Assembly (NCBI GenBank): GCA_017552385.1
Contig: JAFZQB010000012.1
Coordinates: 23,203 to 87,202, forward strand
Length of the DNA: 64,000 nucleotides
Reading direction: 5' to 3'
From: Candidatus Saccharimonadota bacterium
GTDB taxonomy: Bacteria; Patescibacteriota; Saccharimonadia; Saccharimonadales; Saccharimonadaceae
The translations under genes and the position numbers were made by a program. The notes below the pieces were generated by a model, which was not told where the DNA came from, searched no databases, and saw only the letters and a program-made list of their open reading frames with translations. Positions 14,687 to 26,073 of the stretch are shown here, piece by piece; within the stretch, counting starts at the first letter, position 1; each line of letters begins with the position of its first letter.

Positions 14687-14715
14687 ATTATAGCAAAACT
14701 GACAAACTTTTACAA
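14687..14715 (-). promoter_or_regulatory. Promoter of tRNA-Gly
   Basis: TTGTAA, a 17-bp spacer and TATAAT (14692-14687) with an extended TGC lie on the minus strand. Transcription would start about 10 bases before the mature tRNA. Confidence 0.6.
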
Positions 14716-14768
14716 GCTTTACTTTTTTATATGTTCATATATAATTATCTGTATAAAAGGAGAAAACA

Positions 14769-15347
14769 ATGAGCACAGGCATTATAGTCTTAATTGTTAT
14801 ATTATTAGTAGTATTAATGTTGATAGCGGCCGTGTGGTCGACATACAACGGGTTAGTGAAGCTCGACGAGCGTGTAAATGAAGCTTGGTCGGATATCACT
14901 GTCCAGTTGAAATACCGCGCAGATCTTATCCCGAATGTCGTAGAGACCGTAAAAGGTTATGCGAAGCACGAGAAAGAGGTGTTTGAGGGTGTAACCGAAG
15001 CACGCTCTGCCGTAATGGGCGCAAAGACTGTAAAATCTGCAGCCAAGGCTGAGGCGGAGATGACCAATGCACTTTCGAAAATATTCGCAATTGCAGAGGC
15101 TTATCCAGAATTGAAATCTAACAGTAACTTCCAAAAACTTCAAGAGCAACTTCAAGAGGTTGAGGATAAGATTCAAGCCTCCCGCCGTTTTTATAACGCA
15201 GGTGCAAAAGAGCTTAATACTAAGCTCAAAACTTTCCCAACAAATGTTATCAATAAAATCGTGGGGCATTTCAAGGTTCGTGATTACTTTGAGGTTGCTG
15301 AATCTGAGCGCACAAAGATTGAATCTGCTCCAGATGTAAAATTCTAA
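14769..15347 (+). CDS. lemA: LemA family protein
   Basis: The 192-residue protein has an N-terminal membrane anchor (IIVLIVILLVVLMLIAAVW) followed by the LemA helical domain: YNGLVKLDERVNEAWSDI, then YRADLIPNVVETVKGYAKHE, NALSKIFAIAEAYPELKSN and the end RRFYNAGAKELNTKLKTFP. LemA proteins sit in the membrane with the bulk outside or in the cytoplasm; their role is unclear, though they are often next to htpX or TPM-domain genes, as here. AAAGGAG lies 6 bases before the ATG, and htpX starts 16 bases after its stop. Confidence 0.92.
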   Translation: MSTGIIVLIVILLVVLMLIAAVWSTYNGLVKLDERVNEAWSDITVQLKYRADLIPNVVETVKGYAKHEKEVFEGVTEARSAVMGAKTVKSAAKAEAEMTNALSKIFAIAEAYPELKSNSNFQKLQEQLQEVEDKIQASRRFYNAGAKELNTKLKTFPTNVINKIVGHFKVRDYFEVAESERTKIESAPDVKF

Positions 15348-15363
15348 TCAGTTAGTATAATAA

Positions 15364-16222
15364 ATGTATAAAAATATCGCGGCTAACAAGCGCAACACCG
15401 TTTTCATTATGATTGGGTTCGTGTTACTTGTGGCCGCGATTGGTGTATTGTTTGCTTATGCATACCAAGATTGGTGGATTGTGGCATGGGTAATGGGTGT
15501 AGCCGCAGCGTATGCGCTTTTTCAATATTTCGCAGCTAGTAAGATTGCAGTTGCAATGACTGGCGCTAGGAAAATTGAAAAGAAAGATTGCCCTAGATTA
15601 TATAATGCGGTTGAGAACCTAACGTTGACGGCAGGGTTGCCGATGCCGGAAGTGTATATAATTGATGACCAGGCTCCAAATGCTTTCGCCTCTGGGCGTG
15701 ATCCGGACCATGCGTTAGTTTGTGCTACGACTGGATTACTTGATGTTATGGACGATAAAGAGTTGACGGCGGTTATGGCGCATGAGGTGTCGCATGTAAA
15801 GAATTACGATATTAGATTGTCGACTATTGTGTTTGGTCTAGTATGTATGATTGGATTTATTGCGGACATAGGGTGGAGGATTGCTTTTAGAAGTAGCCGA
15901 AGGAACAGTGAGGACAATAGCCCGGTAGGTATGATTATATTGCTGGTTACAATGGTGGTAGCACCGTTGGCGGCGAGCCTAGCACAAATGGCAGTATCGA
16001 GGCAGAGAGAGTATCTCGCGGATTCTTCTGCCGTAATGTTGACTAGGTATCCTGAGGGTATGATTGCAGCACTAAAGAAGTTGGAGATGCATGCTCAGCC
16101 AATGGCGCAACAGAATCCAGCGACTGAAGCGATGTTTATCGCTAATCCACTAAAGAGGAAGGGAGTTAATGGATTGTTTTCGACGCATCCGCCAATTGAA
16201 AAACGTATAGAAAGGCTAGAAA

Positions 16223-16242
<20 letters not shown>
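15364..16242 (+). CDS. htpX: M48 family membrane metalloprotease HtpX
   Basis: The 292-residue protein has two N-terminal spans, the zinc motif HEVSH (in VMAHEVSHVKNYD) with the third ligand in REYLADSSAV, two further spans between them, and the family tags PNAFASG and ATTGLLDVM. HtpX cleaves misfolded membrane proteins on the cytoplasmic side. The lemA-htpX pairing is common. A TATAAT directly before the ATG (15356-15361) is too close to serve it. The next gene overlaps its end by 20 bp. Confidence 0.92.
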
Positions 16243-19325
<3,083 letters not shown>

Positions 19326-19357
19326 ATTTCATCACCTATTGACAGGGGAATTTGTGA

Positions 19358-19363
19358 TATAAT
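19358..19363 (+). promoter_or_regulatory. Extended -10 of ftsI, leaderless
   Basis: TGATATAAT has its -10 at 19358-19363, and the ATG is at 19373. A TTGACA at 19339-19344 is only 13 bp away, too close for a standard -35. Confidence 0.55.
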
Positions 19364-19372
19364 AAGCATAAG

Positions 19373-21112
19373 ATGAATAATAATCGTCTAAAGTTTTTGA
19401 AGATATTATTGTATGTGGCTGTTGGAGTGATTTTGGTACGCTTGTTTATGATTCAGATAGTTCAGAAGAGTGAATGGGTTGCAAAAGCCGAAGCGCAGCA
19501 CACTATGGAGAACACGATAAAAGCGAAACGAGGGGAAATATATATGATGGACGGTAATGAGCCAGTGGCTGTGGTGCTGAACGAACAAGTTTATACAATA
19601 GCAGTTGACCCGATGATGGTCGACGAAAAGGAACTCAAAGACGTAATTTTCACGAAAGATTTGGAAAAGAATTTGACGGTTGGTCTGGATGATGTACTCG
19701 AAGATCGAGCAAGGCGATATATGATAGTGGCAAAGAATGTGAGTAGGGAACAGGCAAAGAAGATTGAAGAGAAAGACCCAGTGGGTGTTTGGCTAACAGC
19801 CACAACGAAAAGAGTGTATCCAGAAGGGACGCTAGCAGCGAGATTGCTCGGATTTGTAAACGAAGATGGGGAAGGACAATATGGCGTAGAGGGATCACTT
19901 GACGAAGAACTGGCCGGGAAAGATGGAATGTTGAAAACGGTAGCGGATGTGAATCACGTGGCTCTATCAATTGGGAATGACAATATTAAGATCCCTGCGG
20001 AAGACGGAAAAAATGTAGTATTGAGCGTTGATCGGAACATCCAAGCTAATGTTGAGAGAATCCTGGCGCAGAAGATGGCTGAGTTTGGTAAAGACCAGGC
20101 GAGCGCGCTTGTAATGAACCCAAGGAATGGAACAGTACTTGCGATGGTGAATCTGCCTGCATATGATCCAGCAAATTATGGTAATGTTGATGGCGCGGAG
20201 GTATATGTAAATCGCGTGACAAGTGACCCGTATGAGCCAGCGAGCGTATGCAAAGGCTTTACATTTGCGACAGGAATAGACCTGGGCGCGATTAATGCTC
20301 AGACGACTTTTTATAATAATGGCTATGAGATGGTTGATGGATGGATGATAAAAAATTCGACATATGGGCAAGCGAACCTACTTGGCACGAGAACTATCCA
20401 AGAAGCATTTAACTGGAGTTTGAATACCGGAAGTATGTACGCTTTAAGAGCGATTGGTGGGGATGAGACGCAGATTACAGAGAAGGGAAGGAAGATTCTG
20501 TATGATTATTTCGTGAATCATTTCGGGCTTGGGCAAGAAACTGGCATAGAGCTGTTTGAGGCAAAAGGATTGATAAATGATCCAGTAGAGGGCGATGGGC
20601 GTGATTCAATGTATGCAAATATGACATTTGGGCAGAACTTAATGGTGACTATGATACAGGTAGCGAGTGGCTATTCGGCGTTAATAAATGGTGGCGAGTA
20701 TTATGCCCCAACAATCGTGAAGGGATATATGGAGAATGGAACATTAGTAGAAAAAGAACCAATCGGTCCAGTGAGAAGAGCAGTGAAAGAAGAGACGAGC
20801 GCGCAAATGCGAGAGATGCTGTGGGGGACAAGGTCTAGTCAAAGGTTGTACGGGATTGATCGGGATGGGTATTATATCGGTGGTAAAACTGGTACGGCGC
20901 AAGTAATTCGCAACGGAGCTTATTCAATGGATGAGTGGGTGGCGACTTATATCGGATTTGGCGGGAGAACTGGTGAAATGCCAGAGTATCTTGCTATGGT
21001 GAGAATTTGGAAAGATGGAGAGACTACGGGAGCGGAACAATATGCAATGCCGGTGTTTAATGATATATCTAATTATCTGATAGATTATCTGAAAATTAAG
21101 CCAGGAGCGTAG
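19373..21112 (+). CDS. ftsI: Septal peptidoglycan transpeptidase (FtsI/PBP2-type)
   Basis: The 579-residue class B penicillin-binding protein has an N-terminal span (about residues 9-27), a dimerisation domain beginning KAKRGEIYMMDG, and a transpeptidase domain with SVCK (SxxK serine in PYEPASVCKGF), SLN (in NWSLNTGSM) and KTGTAQ. It should cross-link septal peptidoglycan with FtsW. The neighbours mraY, ftsW, murG and the ftsQ-like gene support a septal role. It has its own promoter; mraY starts 35 bases after its stop. Confidence 0.92.
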   Translation: MNNNRLKFLKILLYVAVGVILVRLFMIQIVQKSEWVAKAEAQHTMENTIKAKRGEIYMMDGNEPVAVVLNEQVYTIAVDPMMVDEKELKDVIFTKDLEKNLTVGLDDVLEDRARRYMIVAKNVSREQAKKIEEKDPVGVWLTATTKRVYPEGTLAARLLGFVNEDGEGQYGVEGSLDEELAGKDGMLKTVADVNHVALSIGNDNIKIPAEDGKNVVLSVDRNIQANVERILAQKMAEFGKDQASALVMNPRNGTVLAMVNLPAYDPANYGNVDGAEVYVNRVTSDPYEPASVCKGFTFATGIDLGAINAQTTFYNNGYEMVDGWMIKNSTYGQANLLGTRTIQEAFNWSLNTGSMYALRAIGGDETQITEKGRKILYDYFVNHFGLGQETGIELFEAKGLINDPVEGDGRDSMYANMTFGQNLMVTMIQVASGYSALINGGEYYAPTIVKGYMENGTLVEKEPIGPVRRAVKEETSAQMREMLWGTRSSQRLYGIDRDGYYIGGKTGTAQVIRNGAYSMDEWVATYIGFGGRTGEMPEYLAMVRIWKDGETTGAEQYAMPVFNDISNYLIDYLKIKPGA

Positions 21113-21147
21113 ACTTAAATGATTGTATGGAGTAAAATAGAAGAATA

Positions 21148-22179
21148 ATGTGGAAAACAGAAATAAATAACGAAATGTTCTTTGGACTGATTTTAACGCT
21201 TGGGGCGTTTCTCTTGGCGATGTTTTTGACGCCTGTTTATACTTATTTTGCATATAAATATAAATTCTGGAAGAAGCAGAAGAAGGTAACGGCTGATGGA
21301 ACCGCATTGCCGATTATGACGAAATTGCACGCTCATAAATTCAAGCGCAAGTTTCCAACTATGGCGGGTATTATTGGGGCCGTAGTCGTAACATTAGTGA
21401 CATTGATTTGTAATCTGGATAGGGGACAGACGTGGTTGCCGATGGCTGGTTTTTTGGGTGGGGCAGCGGTAGGCTTTATTGACGATCTTATCAACGTGTT
21501 TGGAGATGGTGAAGGTGCGGCGGGGCTAAGAGCTCCGACGAAAATGGTGCTGATTTCTATGGTGGGAATATTATTAGGTTGGTTTTTTACGGTAAAGTTA
21601 GGTTGGACAGCTGTGATGGTACCGTTCGTCGGGAGTGTGGAGCTTGGCGTGATTGGAATGACGATTCTGTTCACGTTTGCCGTGGTAGCTACTGGCAACG
21701 CGGTGAATATATCTGATGGTCTTGATGGTTTAGCTGGTGGATTAATGATGATGGCCTATGGTGCCTACGGCGTGATCGCATTGTTCCAAGGGCAATGGAT
21801 GTTGTTTGGGTTTTGCTTTACGGTGGTAGGTTGGTTGCTCTCCTACGTATGGTTTAATGTACCGCCGGCTAGGTTTATGATGGGCGATACGGGCTCGTTT
21901 GCGCTTGGTGCTGGGTTGGGCGTGGTAGCGATGATGACGAATGCCTTTTTGCTACTCCCGATTATCGGTATAATGTTAGTGGTGGAAGCTGGCTCGTCGT
22001 TGATTCAAATGGCTTCAAAAAAGTTCTTTCATAGAAAAATATTTATTTCGGCGCCGATACACCATCATTTTGAGGCGAAAGGCTGGGGGGAAGCAAAGAT
22101 TGTAATGCGATTCTGGGTAATTGCTGGGATTGCTGCAGTATTGGGGTTGTTTATTGCAAGCGCGTCGGGGATAGCATAA
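21148..22179 (+). CDS. mraY: Phospho-N-acetylmuramoyl-pentapeptide transferase
   Basis: This 343-residue, ten-span enzyme moves phospho-MurNAc-pentapeptide from UDP to undecaprenyl phosphate, making lipid I. Family residues are seen: PTMAGIIG, the metal-binding FIDDLIN (the DD pair), NAVNISDGLDGLAGG, FMMGDTGSFALG and the HHH loop in APIHHHFEAKGW. A TAAAAT at 21133-21138, 10 bases before the ATG, may add an internal promoter. ftsW and murG follow, giving the order of lipid II synthesis and polymerisation. Confidence 0.94.
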   Translation: MWKTEINNEMFFGLILTLGAFLLAMFLTPVYTYFAYKYKFWKKQKKVTADGTALPIMTKLHAHKFKRKFPTMAGIIGAVVVTLVTLICNLDRGQTWLPMAGFLGGAAVGFIDDLINVFGDGEGAAGLRAPTKMVLISMVGILLGWFFTVKLGWTAVMVPFVGSVELGVIGMTILFTFAVVATGNAVNISDGLDGLAGGLMMMAYGAYGVIALFQGQWMLFGFCFTVVGWLLSYVWFNVPPARFMMGDTGSFALGAGLGVVAMMTNAFLLLPIIGIMLVVEAGSSLIQMASKKFFHRKIFISAPIHHHFEAKGWGEAKIVMRFWVIAGIAAVLGLFIASASGIA

Positions 22180-22203
22180 TGCAGAAGTCGGGTGGATTGT
22201 AAA

Positions 22204-23415
22204 ATGCGCAGGCATCGCGGAGATCGTGTAATCGTTGCGATGACGCTGCTTCTTTTGGTGGCTGGTCTTATCATTATCTATGCTATAGGACCAATGCGGG
22301 CGAATTTTCTGAATGCGGCTTATGGTGGTAATATTTCGGAAAACCATTTTTTTGTGAGACAGCTTATCAATGTAGCTATTTCGGTAATAGCTTTCGCTGT
22401 TTTCTATAAAATACCATATGAGAAGATGAAAAAATGGGGCAAGTGGGTATTGGTGCTCGGCGTAGTGCTTTCTGCCGGATTATGGATTTTGGCAAAAGCA
22501 GGCTCTGGTCTTGCAAAATGTGAATTGGGGGCGTGTAGGTGGATAAATATAGGAAGCTTTGGCAGTTTGCAGCCGGCGGAGTTTCTTAAGCTGGGTCTAC
22601 TCATGTATCTATCGCAATTAGCGGCGAGCCGAAGAGCAGAAGGGACACTAAATAAAAGTGATTTTTGGTTGCCAGTTGGCGTAGCATCTGCTATCTCATT
22701 GTTTTTTGTGGTAGTTGTGCAGAAGGATTTAGGCACGGGTGTAGTATTGATTGCGATAATACTAGGAACAATATTTGCTAGCGGTGTTGAGCTAAAAAGA
22801 TTCGCGTTGGTGCTCGGTGCGATATTGATTGCGGGCATAGGCGTGATTGTGACAAGCCCACATCGGGTGGAGCGTGTAAAAACGTTCTTCAATGGCGAGG
22901 GCGCAGACACGTATCATATTGAGAACGCAATGATCGCTATAGGCACTGGTGGGTTGACTGGTGTGGGCGTGGGGAATAGTGTACAGGCAACTGGATATTT
23001 GCCAGAAAGCATTAATGATTCTGTATTCGCCGTGATGGGGGAAACGTTTGGCTTTGTGGGGCTGGGATTAGTAGTAATGGTATTCGTAATATTGTTAACT
23101 CGAGTAATGCGAGTTGCCGAGCTAGTGGGCGATACGGAGCAAAAGCTAGTGGCCGTAGGTGTGTTTTCGTGGATTTCAGTGCAGATGGCGGTTAATATTA
23201 TGGCGATGACTGGCTTGATCCCGCTCACTGGTATCACTTTGCCTTTACTTAGTTATGGCGGTACGAGTATGATGTTCGTAACTATAGCGCTTGGGATGAC
23301 TTTCCAGCTTTCATGCTATACTAGGAGGGAAAAAGAAATGAAACAGGCGAAATTTAGTAATACGCATTTGAAAAAGAGGAGGCTGAATGAAGATTCTCGT
23401 AGTAGGAGGCGGTAG
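22204..23415 (+). CDS. ftsW: Septal peptidoglycan glycosyltransferase FtsW
   Basis: I place the start at the ATG at 22204 (403 residues); a TTG at 22192 is also possible and no strong Shine-Dalgarno decides it. About ten membrane spans and the SEDS motifs are present: LQPAEFLKLGL, the extracellular loop with GVGNSVQATGYLPESINDSVFAVMGETFG, and LPLLSYGGTSMM. It should polymerise lipid II with the FtsI partner two genes upstream. Its last 29 bases overlap murG. Confidence 0.92.
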   Translation: MRRHRGDRVIVAMTLLLLVAGLIIIYAIGPMRANFLNAAYGGNISENHFFVRQLINVAISVIAFAVFYKIPYEKMKKWGKWVLVLGVVLSAGLWILAKAGSGLAKCELGACRWINIGSFGSLQPAEFLKLGLLMYLSQLAASRRAEGTLNKSDFWLPVGVASAISLFFVVVVQKDLGTGVVLIAIILGTIFASGVELKRFALVLGAILIAGIGVIVTSPHRVERVKTFFNGEGADTYHIENAMIAIGTGGLTGVGVGNSVQATGYLPESINDSVFAVMGETFGFVGLGLVVMVFVILLTRVMRVAELVGDTEQKLVAVGVFSWISVQMAVNIMAMTGLIPLTGITLPLLSYGGTSMMFVTIALGMTFQLSCYTRREKEMKQAKFSNTHLKKRRLNEDSRSRRR

Positions 23416-24694
23416 TGGCGGACATATTACGCCGGCGATTGCCGTGGTCCGGGAAATCTTGGCAGAACGTCCTAGAACCAGGATAGAATTTTGGACCGAT
23501 CGAAAGTATTATAAGAATGTGCTGAAACTGACGGTGCTCGGCAAGACAGGGGGAGACCTTAATATGAAAGTAAAGAAGGTTTGTTCGGGAAAATTTAGGA
23601 GATATGCAGGATGGAAACTGAAAGACTATTTTGCGGCATGGCGAGTGACGTTGGTAGATTTGATAGGGAAGAACTTTATTGGTTTTTTTGGGTTTTTAGC
23701 AGGAATTATTCAAAGTGCATTTAGATTGTTCTCGAAAGGTTCTCGTCCAGACGTGATCTTTTTGAAGGGTGGGTTCGTAGGTTTGCCTGTTGGAATAGTG
23801 GCGCGGTGGTTCAAGATTCCATATGTGATACATGAAAGCGACGCCACGCCTGGATTGGCAAACAGGATTCTGATGAAGAGGGCGGAGAAAATCGCTATGG
23901 GCGCCAGATTCGATACGACGCGCGAAGTAGAAATAGAGAAAGAAGATGGAGCTAAAGAGGTTAAAATAGAACCAATTCCTGGTCGTGAAAAGTGGGTATG
24001 GACAGGTACGCCAATTGCAGAAGAGTTCAGGAAAGTAACAGACTCGCGAGAGGGAAGTTTAAAGAAGTCGTTTGGGTATTGTACAAATAAGCCGCTAGTG
24101 GTGATAACTGGCGGTAGCCAAGGTGCGTTGCACATAAATGAGGCCGTGAAAGTGATATTACCCGAGCTGTTAAAGTTTGCAGAAGTGGGGTTAGTAGCAG
24201 GTAGAAAGCATTATGAGGAAATGACTGAATTGAAGAAGTACGAAGAGTGGGAGGATGCAGAATTAAAGAGTGGATTTAGGATGTGGGAATTTAATTCGAA
24301 TATGGCGGAACTACTTGGCGCGGCGGATATTGTTGTATCGAGAGCTGGAGCAACGACGATTGCTGAGCTTGCGAGCCTTAGTAAGGCTGTGATCTTGGTG
24401 CCTTTTGCTGAGCTACCTGGTGCGCACCAAACTAAAAATGCTGAATATTTAGCAGGAATTGGGGCCGCAAGATGTATCGATGATGCAGAAATGGTGAAAC
24501 ATCCAAAGAAGTTGCTCGAAATGATTAGGGAACTTGCGCATAAGCCATCTGAAAGAGCGAAGTTAGCAGCGGCGTTGCACGAAGAAGCTAAATTGGACTC
24601 AGCGAAGAAACTAGCGGAAATTGTGGTCGAGGTTGGAATGAAAGATTTGAAAAGTTCTTCTATGAAGGTGGAGTCGGAGCATGCAGGCAGGTAA
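23387..24694 (+). CDS. murG: Lipid II synthase MurG
   Basis: This 435-residue GT-B glycosyltransferase begins ILVVGGGSGGHITPA (lipid I binding), then has GGFVGLPVG, HESDATPGLANRI, the second-domain start VVITGGSQGALHIN, and the UDP-GlcNAc-binding SRAGATTIAELASL and PFAELPGAHQTKNA. It adds GlcNAc to lipid I. It is about 80 residues longer than E. coli MurG; extra material includes a hydrophobic stretch around residues 80-115 (FIGFFGFLAGIIQSAF), which may help membrane docking, and a charged insert near residue 185. AGGAGG lies inside ftsW before the ATG. Confidence 0.9.
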   Translation: MKILVVGGGSGGHITPAIAVVREILAERPRTRIEFWTDRKYYKNVLKLTVLGKTGGDLNMKVKKVCSGKFRRYAGWKLKDYFAAWRVTLVDLIGKNFIGFFGFLAGIIQSAFRLFSKGSRPDVIFLKGGFVGLPVGIVARWFKIPYVIHESDATPGLANRILMKRAEKIAMGARFDTTREVEIEKEDGAKEVKIEPIPGREKWVWTGTPIAEEFRKVTDSREGSLKKSFGYCTNKPLVVITGGSQGALHINEAVKVILPELLKFAEVGLVAGRKHYEEMTELKKYEEWEDAELKSGFRMWEFNSNMAELLGAADIVVSRAGATTIAELASLSKAVILVPFAELPGAHQTKNAEYLAGIGAARCIDDAEMVKHPKKLLEMIRELAHKPSERAKLAAALHEEAKLDSAKKLAEIVVEVGMKDLKSSSMKVESEHAGR

Positions 24695-25220
24695 GACGAT
24701 TGCGGCCAAAAGGGAAAGATTAGAAGCCGATTCAGAAAGAGAAAGAGCTCGAAAGGTAATTCGAAAAAGGAAAGTTGCGGCTATCTTCGCGGTGATTATA
24801 CTCGCTGGTTTGTTGCTATTTCTTGCAGTGAAAGTATTCCAAGAGTGGATAGAGTGGGCATCAAAGCGAGAGGAAGTGATTTTGATTGAAAAAGAACCAA
24901 GCGTAGAAGTGATTGATGATACAACTGGCAAAGTTGCAAGTGAGTTGAGCTCGCGCGTGAAAGAGTATATCGCAAATTTGGAGGAGGAGTTTGCGATTCT
25001 TGGGCGCAAAATGGTGCGAGCGAGGATACCGGTAGGGAAGGTGCGCGAGATTGATGTAGAAACAGAAGATTTCTCTGGGCTAATTAAGATTTCGCTAGAT
25101 AGAAATGCGGCAGTGTCGGCAGAGGATGCCGTAAGAATGTTAGTATATCTAGAGGGACAGGGAATTAGTAGTTGCGAATATATAGATGTTAGGATAGAGC
25201 GGAAGGCTTATTGGAAATAG
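24681..25220 (+). CDS. ftsQ: FtsQ-like division protein, short
   Basis: The 179-residue protein has a charged cytoplasmic N-terminus (about residues 1-32), one span (AAIFAVIILAGLLLFLAVKVF) and about 120 external residues. The last strand, EYIDVRIERKAYWK, matches the usual end of FtsQ (IDLR..GRVYYK type). The POTRA domain that normally follows the membrane span is too short or missing. Overlap with murG and position at the end of the cluster support FtsQ, the link between FtsWI and FtsL/DivIC, but the call rests on the layout and the last strand. Confidence 0.6.
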   Translation: MQAGKTIAAKRERLEADSERERARKVIRKRKVAAIFAVIILAGLLLFLAVKVFQEWIEWASKREEVILIEKEPSVEVIDDTTGKVASELSSRVKEYIANLEEEFAILGRKMVRARIPVGKVREIDVETEDFSGLIKISLDRNAAVSAEDAVRMLVYLEGQGISSCEYIDVRIERKAYWK

Positions 25221-26053
25221 CGTAAGTTCCGAAGGAACTCGTTTGATTCCATTTGTTTCCCTATTCCGTTCGGTTTTTGTTCGGTGTGAAATACGAAAAT
25301 TCCAATATTGAATTTATGATCGTTGATTGGTGGGACCAAATTTAATAGGGAAAGAGAAGGGAATTGGGGAAAAATGAAAAATGGCGGATTTCGGGTAAAT
25401 TAGAGCTGATTGTTCGGGAAAATGGCTAAAAACCCGAACAAACACCGAAACTGGTGACTTTTAGGTAGAAAGTCCTTCCACTTAAGATTTCGTAGTTATT
25501 TTTATTATTGATAAATGTATTAGTGAGTATAAGAGAAATTGGTTTTGGATAATTATATGTGAAAGATTATCTGGATAAAATGGGGTTTAGTGGAGGTAGA
25601 TAAAGTATGTAAGAAGGGTGGGATGTATTGTAGTTGGATGGGTGATAAAACAAATCGATGAGTTGCCTAAAATCCGGAATTTTATTAGTCGGGATAGGGG
25701 TAGTTTCGTTCTTAGACGATTAAGTTATCGTCTCGCTAGTCTTATATTAATGTCCTAAAATAGTTATTGTGCGACATTCAGAGTGTGGGGAAAAGTAGAC
25801 GTGGGGTATTTGAAGTTTTCAAATGTAGGCTTGTGTTATGACCGATTTTTTGTGCTTAATTCTCTTTTTTTTCATGTTCCCCCAGTTTCTGTTGGTAGCT
25901 ATATGTATATTCGTGATAAATCGGCTTTTATATGGTAATTTAGGACGATTTGGTTAATCAACAGGGGTGCAACAGGAGTAGATAGATATAACCTTACTGA
26001 ACCGTGAGGCTATCTAACAGGGGTAGATAATGAATATAACAGGGGTCAGGGAA
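25221..26053. other. 833-bp spacer without genes
   Basis: No ORF with a credible start is present on either strand. It is AT-rich and holds a perfect inverted repeat TTGTTCGGG (25410-25418)/CCCGAACAA (25433-25441), a GACGAT-N6-ATCGTC hairpin (25715-25732), repeated TTCGG-type words near 25268-25285, and an array of AACAGGGGT repeats at its right end. A plus-strand terminator ends it, so a non-coding transcript may exist; no strong promoter was found by eye. Confidence 0.5.
25960..26046 (+). repeat. Four copies of AACAGG(G/A)GT
   Basis: Copies start at 25960, 25971, 26016 and 26038. The intervals of 11, 45 and 22 bp are close to multiples of a helical turn, so all copies would face the same side of DNA. 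Two are followed by AGATA. They may be protein-binding iterons. Confidence 0.5.
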
Positions 26054-26073
26054 TTATTCGTTCCCTGTTTTTT
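26047..26073 (+). terminator. Plus-strand terminator overlapping the VirD4-like gene end
   Basis: CAGGGAA (26047-26053), a 7-base loop, TTCCCTG (26061-26067) and TTTTTT (26068-26073). It is oriented for plus-strand transcripts and lies across the 3' end of the minus-strand gene, which has no T-tract on its own strand. Confidence 0.7.

Noticed and set aside
15356..15361. TATAAT as promoter for htpX
   Set aside because: Only two bases separate it from the ATG, so transcription would start inside the gene; htpX is better read from lemA.
19339..19363. TTGACA as the -35 of the ftsI promoter
   Set aside because: The spacer to the TATAAT would be 13 bp, too short; the extended -10 alone explains it.
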